The translations under genes were made by a program, and so were the position numbers. From assembly GCF_011604685.1 (NCBI RefSeq), contig NZ_CP050063.1:5850501-5914500 (forward strand): DNA of 64,000 nucleotides. Direction: 5' to 3'. The stretch comes from Spirosoma aureum (GTDB lineage: Bacteria > Bacteroidota > Bacteroidia > Cytophagales > Spirosomataceae). Under the pieces are notes generated by a model, which saw nothing but the letters and a program-made list of their open reading frames with translations, made no database searches and had not been told where the DNA came from. This document shows positions 1 through 9,183 of the stretch, in pieces; within the stretch, counting starts at the first letter, position 1, and the number at the start of each line of letters is the position of its first letter.

Positions 1-71
1 GCCGCCTTGTGCCTAAAATTCTGGATCAGATCGTATTGGACATTTTTAATAAGACAGCTGCCGACTGGTAA
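1..71 (+). CDS. C-terminal end of an LptE-like lipoprotein (partial)
   Basis: An open frame enters from the left edge and stops with TAA at 69-71. The last 22 residues end in ILDQIVLDIFNKTAADW. This resembles the tail of Bacteroidota LptE-like proteins, which help insert lipopolysaccharide at the outer membrane and often end in a similar amphipathic helix with a terminal Trp. Position upstream of a TPR protein and secG fits the order I know from related genomes. Only the tail is visible, so the name rests on this short match and on context. Confidence 0.5.
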   Translation, partial: RLVPKILDQIVLDIFNKTAADW

Positions 72-140
72 GCGTTGATGAGCATAAAAAATCATAAATG
101 AGACTTTATGATGCGTAAAGGATGTAAAATTTTACTCATC

Positions 141-175
141 CATAATTTACAATTCTTGATTTATAATTCACCATT
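141..175. repeat. Run of 7-base units upstream of the TPR gene
   Basis: Five consecutive 7-base units end in ATT: cataatt, tacaatt, cttgatt, tataatt, caccatt. They lie between the LptE-like stop and the start at 217. This is one member of the heptad-built intergenic sequences seen elsewhere in the window. No function can be read from it. Confidence 0.6.
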
Positions 176-216
176 CATCAGTACCTTCGGCCAACAGAAT
201 TGCGACACCCCAACCC

Positions 217-1050
217 ATGCTGGCGCTCGATAAAGAAACATTTTCGTACTGGGTCACCCATCCGGATGATCTAAGCTCAACTGACTTCGTACAATTGCAG
301 GAAAGCCTGCAAGCTTACCCTTACTGCCAGGCCCTGCATACTCTGACGGCCAAGGCCGCTTCTGTCCACCTCAAAGGGCAGACAGTTCCGTTCATTAGAC
401 AGGCAGCCGCTCATGCCCTCAGCCGAAACGCATTGCGCAAACTAATTGACAATGAGTTTCAATGGTCTGAAAACCTCCTAACTAAACTTAATGAGTTATC
501 AGCTAAGCATGTACCCATTCCTGATGACTATCAGCATGAGAGTTATGCCTTGTTCAAATCGAAGGCTGGTTTAAGCAACGGTTTCCCCAAATTGCCATTG
601 TTACGACTACCCGAACCATCGCGGTTAGAACATAAGGAAACCGTACCAACGCCCGAAGACCCTACGCTGGCCGAAACGAATCTGCAAAATGAACTTGCTC
701 AGATTGCAGAAACTACACCGCCAGAGCCGACTCTCTCTCCGGCTGATCTTGAACGAAAACGCCAGTTTGATCTGATCGAAGACTTTATCAAGAAAGAGCC
801 CCGCATTTCGCCCGTGCGTTCGAAAATCGGTGAACCAACCGAGCAGGAAGATCTGACCAAGCGAAATAAAGCCGTTGGCGGCAACCTGGTGACCGAGAGT
901 TTAGCTAAAATTCTGACCAAACAGGGTAAGATCGAAAAGGCTCGCGAAGTCTACGAGAAGCTTATGGTGAAAAATCCAGAGAAAAAAGCGTACTTTGCGG
1001 CAAAAATCAGTGAACTATCGAGTGCGGCCAGCGAATCGAGCGAATCTTGA
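217..1050 (+). CDS. TPR-containing protein of unknown function
   Basis: The 277-residue product has no signal peptide or membrane segment. The middle (about 120-215) is charged and Pro/Glu-rich and looks disordered. The last 50 residues contain a TPR-like helix pair (SLAKILTKQGKIEKAREVYE), a type of module that binds protein partners. The ATG at 217 is the first in frame. It sits between an LptE-like gene and secG, and this small conserved protein is often found in that place in Cytophagales. It may serve envelope biogenesis, but that is inference from position only. Confidence 0.8.
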   Translation: MLALDKETFSYWVTHPDDLSSTDFVQLQESLQAYPYCQALHTLTAKAASVHLKGQTVPFIRQAAAHALSRNALRKLIDNEFQWSENLLTKLNELSAKHVPIPDDYQHESYALFKSKAGLSNGFPKLPLLRLPEPSRLEHKETVPTPEDPTLAETNLQNELAQIAETTPPEPTLSPADLERKRQFDLIEDFIKKEPRISPVRSKIGEPTEQEDLTKRNKAVGGNLVTESLAKILTKQGKIEKAREVYEKLMVKNPEKKAYFAAKISELSSAASESSES

Positions 1051-1120
1051 AACCACTCAGCTTTACTGAAATAACTCTTTACTGATAAACGCACCGGCGT
1101 ACCGGTGATAACTAAAATTC

Positions 1121-1513
1121 ATGGTAACGGCAACTATTGTCATCACGTGCATTCTCACCGTCTTGTTGATTTTGATTGTGCTCATTCAAAACTCTAAGGG
1201 CGGTGGCCTAGCCGGCGAATTTGGCGGACTGGGTTCCAATCAACTTATGGGTGTCAAGAAAACAACCGACCTGTTGGAACAAATCACCTGGGGTCTTGGC
1301 ATCGGCGTAATGGTCTTATCGCTGGCGTCTTACATCATGATCGACCGCAATCAGGTTTCTGGTGTTAATAGCATTAATGTAGACCGCGCACAAACGCAAA
1401 CCCTACCGGGTGCTGCTGCGCCAACACCTGCGGCTGGTGCAGCCCCAAGTCAGGCTGTTCCGGGAGCTGCAACGCCAGGTGCATCAACCTCGGCCCTGAC
1501 GCCCCAGAAATAA
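1121..1513 (+). CDS. secG: Preprotein translocase subunit SecG
   Basis: SecG is the small accessory subunit of the SecYEG channel and helps SecA-driven export across the inner membrane. The 130-residue product has two hydrophobic segments (about 3-23 and 55-75) around the conserved cytoplasmic loop, with the family motif IQNSKGGGLAG followed by a Gly-rich stretch. The tail after residue 90 is Ala/Pro/Thr-rich and low in complexity, longer than in E. coli SecG but common in Bacteroidota. It starts 70 bases after the TPR gene and ends just before a strong palindromic terminator. Confidence 0.95.
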   Translation: MVTATIVITCILTVLLILIVLIQNSKGGGLAGEFGGLGSNQLMGVKKTTDLLEQITWGLGIGVMVLSLASYIMIDRNQVSGVNSINVDRAQTQTLPGAAAPTPAAGAAPSQAVPGAATPGASTSALTPQK

Positions 1514-1524
1514 GTAATGTCATC

Positions 1525-1574
1525 AGGCATCAAAAAAAGGCTCCGGTTCGAACCGGAGCCTTTTTTTGATGCCT
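1525..1574. terminator. Perfect 50-base palindrome, bidirectional terminator
   Basis: Left arm 1525-1549 and right arm 1550-1574 are exact reverse complements, with a GC-rich core flanked by seven A on the left and seven T on the right. It separates secG (plus) from the convergent gene ending at 1612. The T run on either strand lets it act as an intrinsic terminator in both directions. Confidence 0.92.
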
Positions 1575-1611
1575 TTATATTGGTCACCCTGTGCCTTAAC
1601 AGCCTGTTGTC

Positions 1612-2319
1612 TTAGGCTACTGCTTTCACAAGTAATTGTTGCGCAATGGGTAAGAGAGTCTCTTCAACAGGATAAGCAGCCTGACTTTCTAACATGAACG
1701 TTGCCGGATTAGGCATATGGCGGTGCCGACGAATCAGGTCAAGTTTAATATTCTCAACGGTATTCACAAGACTTTTACGGACAGCCTCCAAAAACTGCAA
1801 CCGAACTAATCGCCCACCAGGTTCCTGTTCCGAATATAAAGTCAGGCAAAAGTAATAGACCTGCGTTTCGGCCTGGCTCGTCGCCTGAATCAGCAGATAG
1901 CCTTCTTCGGGTCGCAACGGCAATAAGCCAACTGGAGCAAGAGTTACTGACCTGGCTATATCTGCCCATCGCTGCTGACCTTCTGTCAGCATAGACTGAA
2001 ATCGTGGCAGCGCAAAATTCATAATTGTATCTAATTCAGCCATGAATTCGTCGTCCGTTACCTCAGATTTATACTCGATTCGGGGTGGTGGGCCAGTAAC
2101 TCTTTCTGCACGCTTGGGAAACGCAGCATTTAACGTACCTTTGCCCCTCGAAAAGCGAACACCAGCCTCGTAATGATTCCGTAAATCCGGCAAATCGGGG
2201 TAAAGTTTGTTTTCAGTGAAGTTTTGCCGGACAGCTTGTAAGTATGCCATCAAGACATATTTCTGGTACTCGGCATCAAGCCAATTTTGCGTAAACCAGT
2301 CAGACTGCAATTTTTTCAT
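1612..2319 (-). CDS. Conserved hypothetical protein, 235 residues
   Basis: I do not recognise a named domain. The protein is soluble, with no signal peptide and an alternation of charged and aromatic residues (for example QSDWFTQNWLDAEYQKYV near the start). Codon use matches its neighbours, and it stands alone on the minus strand between secG and the groES promoter region. The frame is open throughout, and the ATG at 2319 gives a compact start MKKLQSDWF. It is probably a lineage-specific cytoplasmic protein. Confidence 0.75.
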   Translation of the reverse strand: MKKLQSDWFTQNWLDAEYQKYVLMAYLQAVRQNFTENKLYPDLPDLRNHYEAGVRFSRGKGTLNAAFPKRAERVTGPPPRIEYKSEVTDDEFMAELDTIMNFALPRFQSMLTEGQQRWADIARSVTLAPVGLLPLRPEEGYLLIQATSQAETQVYYFCLTLYSEQEPGGRLVRLQFLEAVRKSLVNTVENIKLDLIRRHRHMPNPATFMLESQAAYPVEETLLPIAQQLLVKAVA

Positions 2320-2443
2320 AGACTTACTAACGCACTTTAGTCAGCATATTGGTTGCTCAAAATAGCGAATAGGTATCAAAAAACCAAATTCTGTTTGCCT
2401 GAATCGTGTTTTATGAGAAGGAATTGTAAAGAAACCAGTAAAT

Positions 2444-2513
2444 GGCAGTCTGTCAGTCTTAAGCCTGAAAATTTGACAGTCTGTCGGGTTGGCACAAAAA
2501 TTGGCAGTCGGTG
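2444..2513 (+). promoter_or_regulatory. Repeated operator-like motif upstream of groES
   Basis: Two near-identical copies of RRCAGTCTGTC stand 31 bases apart (2444-2454 and 2475-2485). The second is a perfect inverted repeat, gacag-t-ctgtc. A third partial copy, ggcagtcggtg, starts at 2503. Between them, TTGGCAC at 2489-2495 followed by TTGGCA at 2501-2506 resembles a sigma-54 promoter (TGGCAC..TTGC), but its GC doublet is one base too far away. No CIRCE element is present. It probably controls chaperonin transcription. Confidence 0.55.
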
Positions 2514-2567
2514 AACGACGTGTAATGCATTGCACAACTAGTTAATAACCTTAATCAACTCATTATC

Positions 2568-2864
2568 ATGGTAGCAGAAACGGAAAGCGTTAAAGTGAAC
2601 GTGAAACCGCTGGCTGACCGGGTGCTGGTAGAAGCAGCCCCGGCCGAAGAAAAAACCTCGTTCGGGATTATTATTCCTGATACGGCAAAGGAAAAACCCC
2701 AGCGCGGAACAGTCGTAGCCGTTGGTGCGGGCAAGAAAGATGAACCCCTAACGGTTCAGGTGGGCGATACGGTACTGTATGGCAAATATGCTGGTACAGA
2801 AATCACCGTTGATGGCAAAGAGTACCTCATCATGCGCGAATCGGACATTTTCGCAATCCTGTAA
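2568..2864 (+). CDS. groES: Co-chaperonin GroES
   Basis: GroES forms the heptameric lid that caps GroEL during ATP-driven protein folding in the cytoplasm. The 98-residue product matches the family in length. It has [10 protein letters not shown] near residue 13, the mobile loop [20 protein letters not shown] that contacts GroEL, and the conserved end [13 protein letters not shown]. It is followed 91 bases later by groEL in the usual operon. Upstream lies a repeated operator-like motif rather than a CIRCE element. Confidence 0.98.
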   Translation: MVAETESVKVNVKPLADRVLVEAAPAEEKTSFGIIIPDTAKEKPQRGTVVAVGAGKKDEPLTVQVGDTVLYGKYAGTEITVDGKEYLIMRESDIFAIL

Positions 2865-2867
2865 ATC

Positions 2868-4596
<1,729 letters not shown>

Positions 4597-4639
4597 TATT
4601 GCTTGCTTCCAAAGGAATCAGCTGATTCCCTTAAATATA

Positions 4640-4679
4640 GAAGCGACTCTGATCGATTGATCAGAGTCGCTTCTTTTTT
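4640..4679 (+). terminator. Intrinsic terminator after groEL
   Basis: A perfect 15-bp stem (4640-4654 with 4659-4673) around a four-base loop is followed by a T run at 4674-4679. It lies 43 bases after the groEL stop and ends the groESL transcript. Confidence 0.9.
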
Positions 4680-5323
4680 GTTAATCTATCTAGTTTTCTA
4701 ATGGGAGTCCGATCCGATAAAAACTGGCCGCTACGAGATAAAAACCTGAAATCTAACCGGTTTATGTATCCTCAAATCTAATCGATAGGTATGTTACTGG
4801 TATATAAACAAAAAAGCCAAGCGAGACACTCTCTTGGCTTTCTGATTTACTCAACGTTATGAAAAACTTTTCTTTTCGACACAATAATAAAACAAAAATA
4901 AAAAAGATTCATTCTTTTTTATAAAATAATTTTTTAGACAAATTTTAAGTACTTAGTAGTCAATGATTTACCCCGGACAGTCGGTCTTTTTTTAGGTATA
5001 AATACTTCGTTATTTCTACTAATTTCGCAGCAGAATAGCTTTCAATACGCCATCATCACTGGCTTTATTTGGTGCTTTATAAGGTAAGTCAGGATTGTTT
5101 TTTCAGTAGTTCAGTGAGTTCCTATTCCATCTATAATGCCCGTTTCAAACTAGTTGGCCTAAGCTTAACGGATAACCTATGGAACAGCAAATGGACTATT
5201 ATTGATGCCAGAATCAACACCATTAATAAATAGTTATTTATCATCTGGCGACATTAATAGCAAAAAATACCATCGTTGATTGTCGTTAGCTTACTTAGCT
5301 AAGTCGAATTAGCCCTATGAAAA
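4680..5323. other. Gene-free stretch between groEL and the LolD-like gene
   Basis: No coding frame here is convincing. A hairpin at 4813-4841 is the only clear signal. The stretch 4860-5000 is very AT-rich. A short plus-strand open frame of about 55 codons without ATG (roughly 5040-5233) ends in TAG. A minus-strand frame of about 27 codons lies over part of it. Either could be the decayed tail of an old gene, but neither has a recognisable domain. Confidence 0.5.
4813..4841 (-). terminator. Terminator-like hairpin oriented for the minus strand
   Basis: A 9-bp stem (4813-4821 with 4833-4841) encloses an 11-base loop. Read on the minus strand it is followed by six T, so it would end transcripts coming from the right. 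The nearest minus-strand gene ends at 5324, about 480 bases away, which is unusually far. Confidence 0.55.
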
Positions 5324-5986
5324 TTAGACAAACACAACCCCATCCCGAATTACCAGTTTTCGGTCGGCAAGATCTGCCAGATGTTCATTATGAGTAACAA
5401 TAACAAACGTCTGCCCGAAATCATCACGAAGCTGAAAGAATAGCTGGTGCAGGTCTTCGGCATTGCGCGAATCGAGATTGCCGCTAGGTTCGTCGGCGAA
5501 TACAATGGCCGGTTGATTTATCAGTGCCCGCGCAACAGCGACCCGCTGTTGTTCACCTCCCGACATCTGAGAAGGGAAATGAGTAGCCCGGTCACGCAAG
5601 CCAAGCTTCTCTAATAATTCAGTAGCCCGCTGTCGAACAGCCCCCTCCTCCTTTCCAGAAATAAAGCCCGGTAAGCATACATTTTCAAGTGCTGTAAACT
5701 CAGGCAACAGGTTATTGAACTGAAATACAAAACCAATTCGCTCATTCCGAAACTGAGCCAATTGGCGATCGCTTAATGAAAACACGTTTTGCCCAGCGAT
5801 ATGTAGCTCACCGGCATCCGGCCGATCCAGGGTGCCAAGAATCTGGAGCAATGTTGTTTTACCAGCACCGGATGCACCCACGATCGAGACGATTTCGCCG
5901 GGTTCAATACTTACGTCGATTCCTTTCAGAACCGGCAGATTGCCATAGTTCCGACGAATATTAGAGGTCTTAAGAAGAGACTGCAT
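5324..5986 (-). CDS. ABC transporter ATP-binding protein, LolD-like
   Basis: This 220-residue ATPase is of the MacB/LolD type, which powers lipoprotein release or efflux from the inner membrane. Walker [10 protein letters not shown] is at 37-45, the Q-loop Gln at 89, the signature MSGGEQQ at 141-147, Walker B IVFADEP at 161-167, and the switch His at 199. No permease gene lies next to it, so the partner must be encoded elsewhere. In Bacteroidota the LolD-like ATPase is often a lone gene. It is divergent from sucC. Confidence 0.88.
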   Translation of the reverse strand: MQSLLKTSNIRRNYGNLPVLKGIDVSIEPGEIVSIVGASGAGKTTLLQILGTLDRPDAGELHIAGQNVFSLSDRQLAQFRNERIGFVFQFNNLLPEFTALENVCLPGFISGKEEGAVRQRATELLEKLGLRDRATHFPSQMSGGEQQRVAVARALINQPAIVFADEPSGNLDSRNAEDLHQLFFQLRDDFGQTFVIVTHNEHLADLADRKLVIRDGVVFV

Positions 5987-6007
5987 GAAGAGAAAAAAAG
6001 TAGAGTA

Positions 6008-6073
6008 AAGAACGAAGAACGAAGAATCAGGAGTAATTATTCATCGCTCATCATTCTTCATTCTTCATTTCCT
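6008..6073. repeat. Heptad-built inverted repeat upstream of sucC
   Basis: The left arm is aagaacg, aagaacg, aagaatc (6008-6028). The right arm is attcatc, gctcatc, attcttc, attcttc, atttcct (6039-6073). The arms pair imperfectly. The repeat occupies the short divergent region between the LolD-like gene and sucC, so it overlaps whatever promoters serve both. Confidence 0.75.
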
Positions 6074-6125
6074 GCTAACTTGCCGCACAAAAATACGATT
6101 TCCAATTCTCCTTGTTGCAGTTGCC

Positions 6126-7343
6126 ATGAATATACACGAGTATCAGGGTAAAGAAATTCTGAAAAAGTACGGTGTCCGGATTCAGGAAGGCATCGTGGCT
6201 GAGTCGCCCGAGAAAGCCGTTGAAGCCGCCAAACAGATTATGGCGCAGTCCGGATCAAAATTCGTTGTCGTAAAATCGCAGATTCACGCTGGTGGCCGCG
6301 GCAAGGGCAAAATTGTCGGTACTGAACAGCGTGGTGTAGCCCTGGCTAAATCGGCTGACGAGGTTCGCGACATTGCCAAAAACCTCATCGGTAATGTGCT
6401 TGTAACGCACCAGACCGGACCAGAAGGCAAAAAAGTCAACAAAGTACTTGTAGCTCAGGACGTTTTCTACCCCGGCGCAACGGAACCGAAAGAGATGTAT
6501 ATCAGCATCCTGCTCGACCGTACGAAAGCCTGCAATGTCATTATGGCCAGCACAGAAGGCGGTATGGACATTGAAGAAGTTGCGGAAAAAACGCCCGAAA
6601 AAATCGTAAAAGAGTGGATCGACCCATCTGTAGGCTTGCAGCCATTCCAGGCTCGTAAAGTTGCATTTGGATTAGGGCTGGAAGGCGAAGCCTTCAAGGA
6701 AATGGTGAAATTCGTAACGGCACTTTACAAAGCGTACGTTGATACGGATGCATCCATGTTCGAGATCAATCCGGTTCTTAAAACATCGGATAACAAGATT
6801 CTGGCCGTTGATGCGAAAGTAAATCTGGACGACAATGCCCTCTATCGGCATCCTGATCTGAAATCGATGCGCGATCTGGCCGAAGAAGATCCGCTCGAAG
6901 TAGAAGCGTCTGCCAGCGACCTCAACTATGTTAAACTCGACGGTAATGTCGGTTGTATGGTCAATGGCGCTGGTCTGGCTATGGCTACTATGGATATCAT
7001 TAAACTATCGGGTGGCGAGCCTGCCAACTTCCTTGATGTTGGGGGTGGAGCGAATGCCAAAACAGTTGAAGCAGGTTTCCGGATCATTCTGAAAGACCCG
7101 AATGTCAAAGCCATTCTGATCAACATTTTTGGTGGGATTGTTCGTTGCGATCGCGTGGCAACAGGTGTTGTTGAAGCGTACAAAGCTATCGGCGATATTC
7201 CGGTACCAATCATCGTGCGGCTTCAGGGAACCAACGCTGAAGAAGGAGCCAAGATCATTGACGAATCAGGGCTGAAAGTTCAATCGGCCGTATTACTGAA
7301 AGAAGCGGCTGAAAAGGTTCGTCAGGTCGTCGAAGCGCTTTGA
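6126..7343 (+). CDS. sucC: Succinate-CoA ligase, ADP-forming, beta subunit
   Basis: SucC pairs with SucD to convert succinyl-CoA to succinate with formation of ATP in the citric acid cycle. The 405-residue product starts [17 protein letters not shown], the classic opening of the ATP-grasp domain. It has the Gly-rich HAGGRGKG near residue 55, the Mg-binding FEINPV near 218, and the C-terminal domain motif [10 protein letters not shown] near 340. Length is slightly over the usual 390. sucD is not adjacent in this window, so the subunits are encoded apart. Confidence 0.97.
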   Translation: MNIHEYQGKEILKKYGVRIQEGIVAESPEKAVEAAKQIMAQSGSKFVVVKSQIHAGGRGKGKIVGTEQRGVALAKSADEVRDIAKNLIGNVLVTHQTGPEGKKVNKVLVAQDVFYPGATEPKEMYISILLDRTKACNVIMASTEGGMDIEEVAEKTPEKIVKEWIDPSVGLQPFQARKVAFGLGLEGEAFKEMVKFVTALYKAYVDTDASMFEINPVLKTSDNKILAVDAKVNLDDNALYRHPDLKSMRDLAEEDPLEVEASASDLNYVKLDGNVGCMVNGAGLAMATMDIIKLSGGEPANFLDVGGGANAKTVEAGFRIILKDPNVKAILINIFGGIVRCDRVATGVVEAYKAIGDIPVPIIVRLQGTNAEEGAKIIDESGLKVQSAVLLKEAAEKVRQVVEAL

Positions 7344-7378
7344 TAGCCTCGACAATAAGCTGCTGTCGAATTTAGAAC

Positions 7379-7418
7379 AATGGAAAAAGCCGGAACGAAG
7401 ATTCCGGCTTTTTCCATT
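7379..7418. terminator. Bidirectional terminator between sucC and the M48 gene
   Basis: Arms at 7379-7395 and 7402-7418 are exact reverse complements around a six-base loop. The stem core is GCCGGAA, flanked by A and T runs. It lies between two convergent genes and can end both transcripts. Confidence 0.9.
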
Positions 7419-7430
7419 TCGTTAAAAGCA

Positions 7431-8267
7431 TTAGCTATTCCGACGGGACCCGTTATAATATTTCTGGGCATCGGGCAGTAGTTTTTGCAGATCGGCAATC
7501 CGGCGTTGATCCGATGGGTGATCTGACATAAACTCAGCGGGAGCTTTTCCGCCACTCGCTTTAGCCATCCGTTGCCAGAACGTAATCGCTTCGGCAGGAT
7601 CATAACCGGCCATAGCCATAAAAATCAGGCCAAGGTGATCAGCCTCCGATTCCTGTTTGCGACTGTGGGGTAATCCTACTCCATATTGATAAGCAAGCGG
7701 TCCTACCACCCCGAAAGCCTGTTGAAATATGGCCTGAGTCTGAGCACTTCGGGCCGATGTTGCAATGCCCGTTGCGGCCTGACCAGCCTGTAACAATCCG
7801 TTTGCAACGAGGCCCTCGCTCATCCGCTCATTACCATGCTCGGCAATGGCGTGCGATACTTCATGGCCAAGTACCGTTGCTAAACCGGCTTCGTTCTGCG
7901 TATAGGGCAAAATACCGGAATAAACCACAATCTTCCCGCCGGGCATACACCAGGCATTGACCTGATTGCTTTGCACCAGATGATATTCCCATTTGAACCC
8001 TTCAAGCCGTTTGGCGTAGCCATTTTCGTTCATATACTTTTCTACAGCTCCCCGAATTCGATCACCGACCCGACTCACCATGGCGGCATCGCCACTACTG
8101 CTAACCACTTTACTTGTATCCAAAAACTGCTTATATTGTGTAAAGCTCATGGTAAGCATGTCATTGTTTGGCACCAATATGAGTTGCTTTCGTCCGGTTA
8201 AAGGCACTTTCTCGCAAGCCGTAACAGCGAAAGCTAGTGCGAACATCATTATTATGACTTTTTTCAT
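7431..8267 (-). CDS. M48 family metallopeptidase, lipoprotein
   Basis: This is a zinc-dependent endopeptidase related to BepA and Oma1, likely anchored in the envelope and involved in protein quality control. The N-terminus is a lipoprotein signal with the acylated Cys at 18 (AVTAC). The zinc motif HEVSH is at 135-139, with a further Glu ligand in the ESEADHLG segment near 206-208. The 278-residue length suits the family. It converges on sucC and shares its terminator. Confidence 0.93.
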   Translation of the reverse strand: MKKVIIMMFALAFAVTACEKVPLTGRKQLILVPNNDMLTMSFTQYKQFLDTSKVVSSSGDAAMVSRVGDRIRGAVEKYMNENGYAKRLEGFKWEYHLVQSNQVNAWCMPGGKIVVYSGILPYTQNEAGLATVLGHEVSHAIAEHGNERMSEGLVANGLLQAGQAATGIATSARSAQTQAIFQQAFGVVGPLAYQYGVGLPHSRKQESEADHLGLIFMAMAGYDPAEAITFWQRMAKASGGKAPAEFMSDHPSDQRRIADLQKLLPDAQKYYNGSRRNS

Positions 8268-8467
8268 CTTTTTGCGTTTTTGTTCTGAATGGTCTTCTGA
8301 CGTTATATGACCCGGAACGGATCAGATTTGTTCAAATATTTACCGATGGGTGCGGTCTACCCCTGTTTAGTCCTTAGATTTGTAGCTTTCAGAATAGTTT
8401 AATAAAACCCGGATAGACACTTTTGTGTCATATCCACACAAACTCGGGCTGATATCCGTGTTCTACT

Positions 8468-9079
8468 ATGAAAATTATTGCCGTTGGCCGCAATTACGCC
8501 GAACATATTAAAGAATTAAACAACGAACAGCCCGACGATCCGGTCATCTTTTTGAAACCTGAAACGGCTATTCCCCTCAAAAATGAACCGTTCTTTTATC
8601 CCAGCTTCTCGCAGGACGTTCATTACGAGGTTGAGATTCTGGTAAAAATCAATCGGGTTGGCAAAAATATCGAAGAGAAGTTCGCACACAAGTATTACGA
8701 CGAAATCGGTATTGGCATTGACTTCACCGCCCGTGACGTACAGAGCCGATTAAAGGCGAAAGGACTACCCTGGGAGTTAGCCAAAGGATTCAATGGCTCG
8801 GCTCCTATTTCTCCGTTCGTTCCGAAGACCAATTTCCCGGATTTACAAAACCTGAACTTCAGACTAGACATAAACGGAGAAACCCGGCAGTTGGGTAACA
8901 CTAGTCTGATGCTCTTCAAGATCGATTACCTGATCTCGTTTGTATCGCAGTATTTTTTACTGCAGCAAGGCGATGTAATCTTCACAGGAACGCCCAAGGG
9001 CGTTGGCCCGGTACAGATCGGTGATCGACTAACGGCCTACATCGAAGATCAGAAAATGCTGGAGATTGATGTAAAATAA
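8468..9079 (+). CDS. Fumarylacetoacetate hydrolase family protein
   Basis: Members cleave carbon-carbon bonds in acylpyruvates or decarboxylate oxaloacetate, using one divalent metal. The 203-residue product is the short single-domain form. The metal ligands are visible as HYEVE (Glu 54, Glu 56) and Asp 85 in GIGIDFTARD, and the motif TGTPKGVGP lies near the end. The true substrate cannot be told from sequence; acylpyruvase or oxaloacetate tautomerase activity is known for this form. The next gene starts within about 100 bases, and the two may be co-transcribed. Confidence 0.92.
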   Translation: MKIIAVGRNYAEHIKELNNEQPDDPVIFLKPETAIPLKNEPFFYPSFSQDVHYEVEILVKINRVGKNIEEKFAHKYYDEIGIGIDFTARDVQSRLKAKGLPWELAKGFNGSAPISPFVPKTNFPDLQNLNFRLDINGETRQLGNTSLMLFKIDYLISFVSQYFLLQQGDVIFTGTPKGVGPVQIGDRLTAYIEDQKMLEIDVK

Positions 9080-9183
9080 GCGACTTTTTGCCATCCGCCA
9101 CAACCGAACCGGTGTCCTTCAAAACGACGACAATACGGTTTCGGTTGAGCGAAAGAAAGGTAAAAGTCTTCGATATTTTTGAT

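Noticed and set aside
2541..2567. CIRCE/HrcA operator in front of groES
   Set aside because: I looked for TTAGCACTC-N9-GAGTGCTAA in the groES leader and found nothing close to it.
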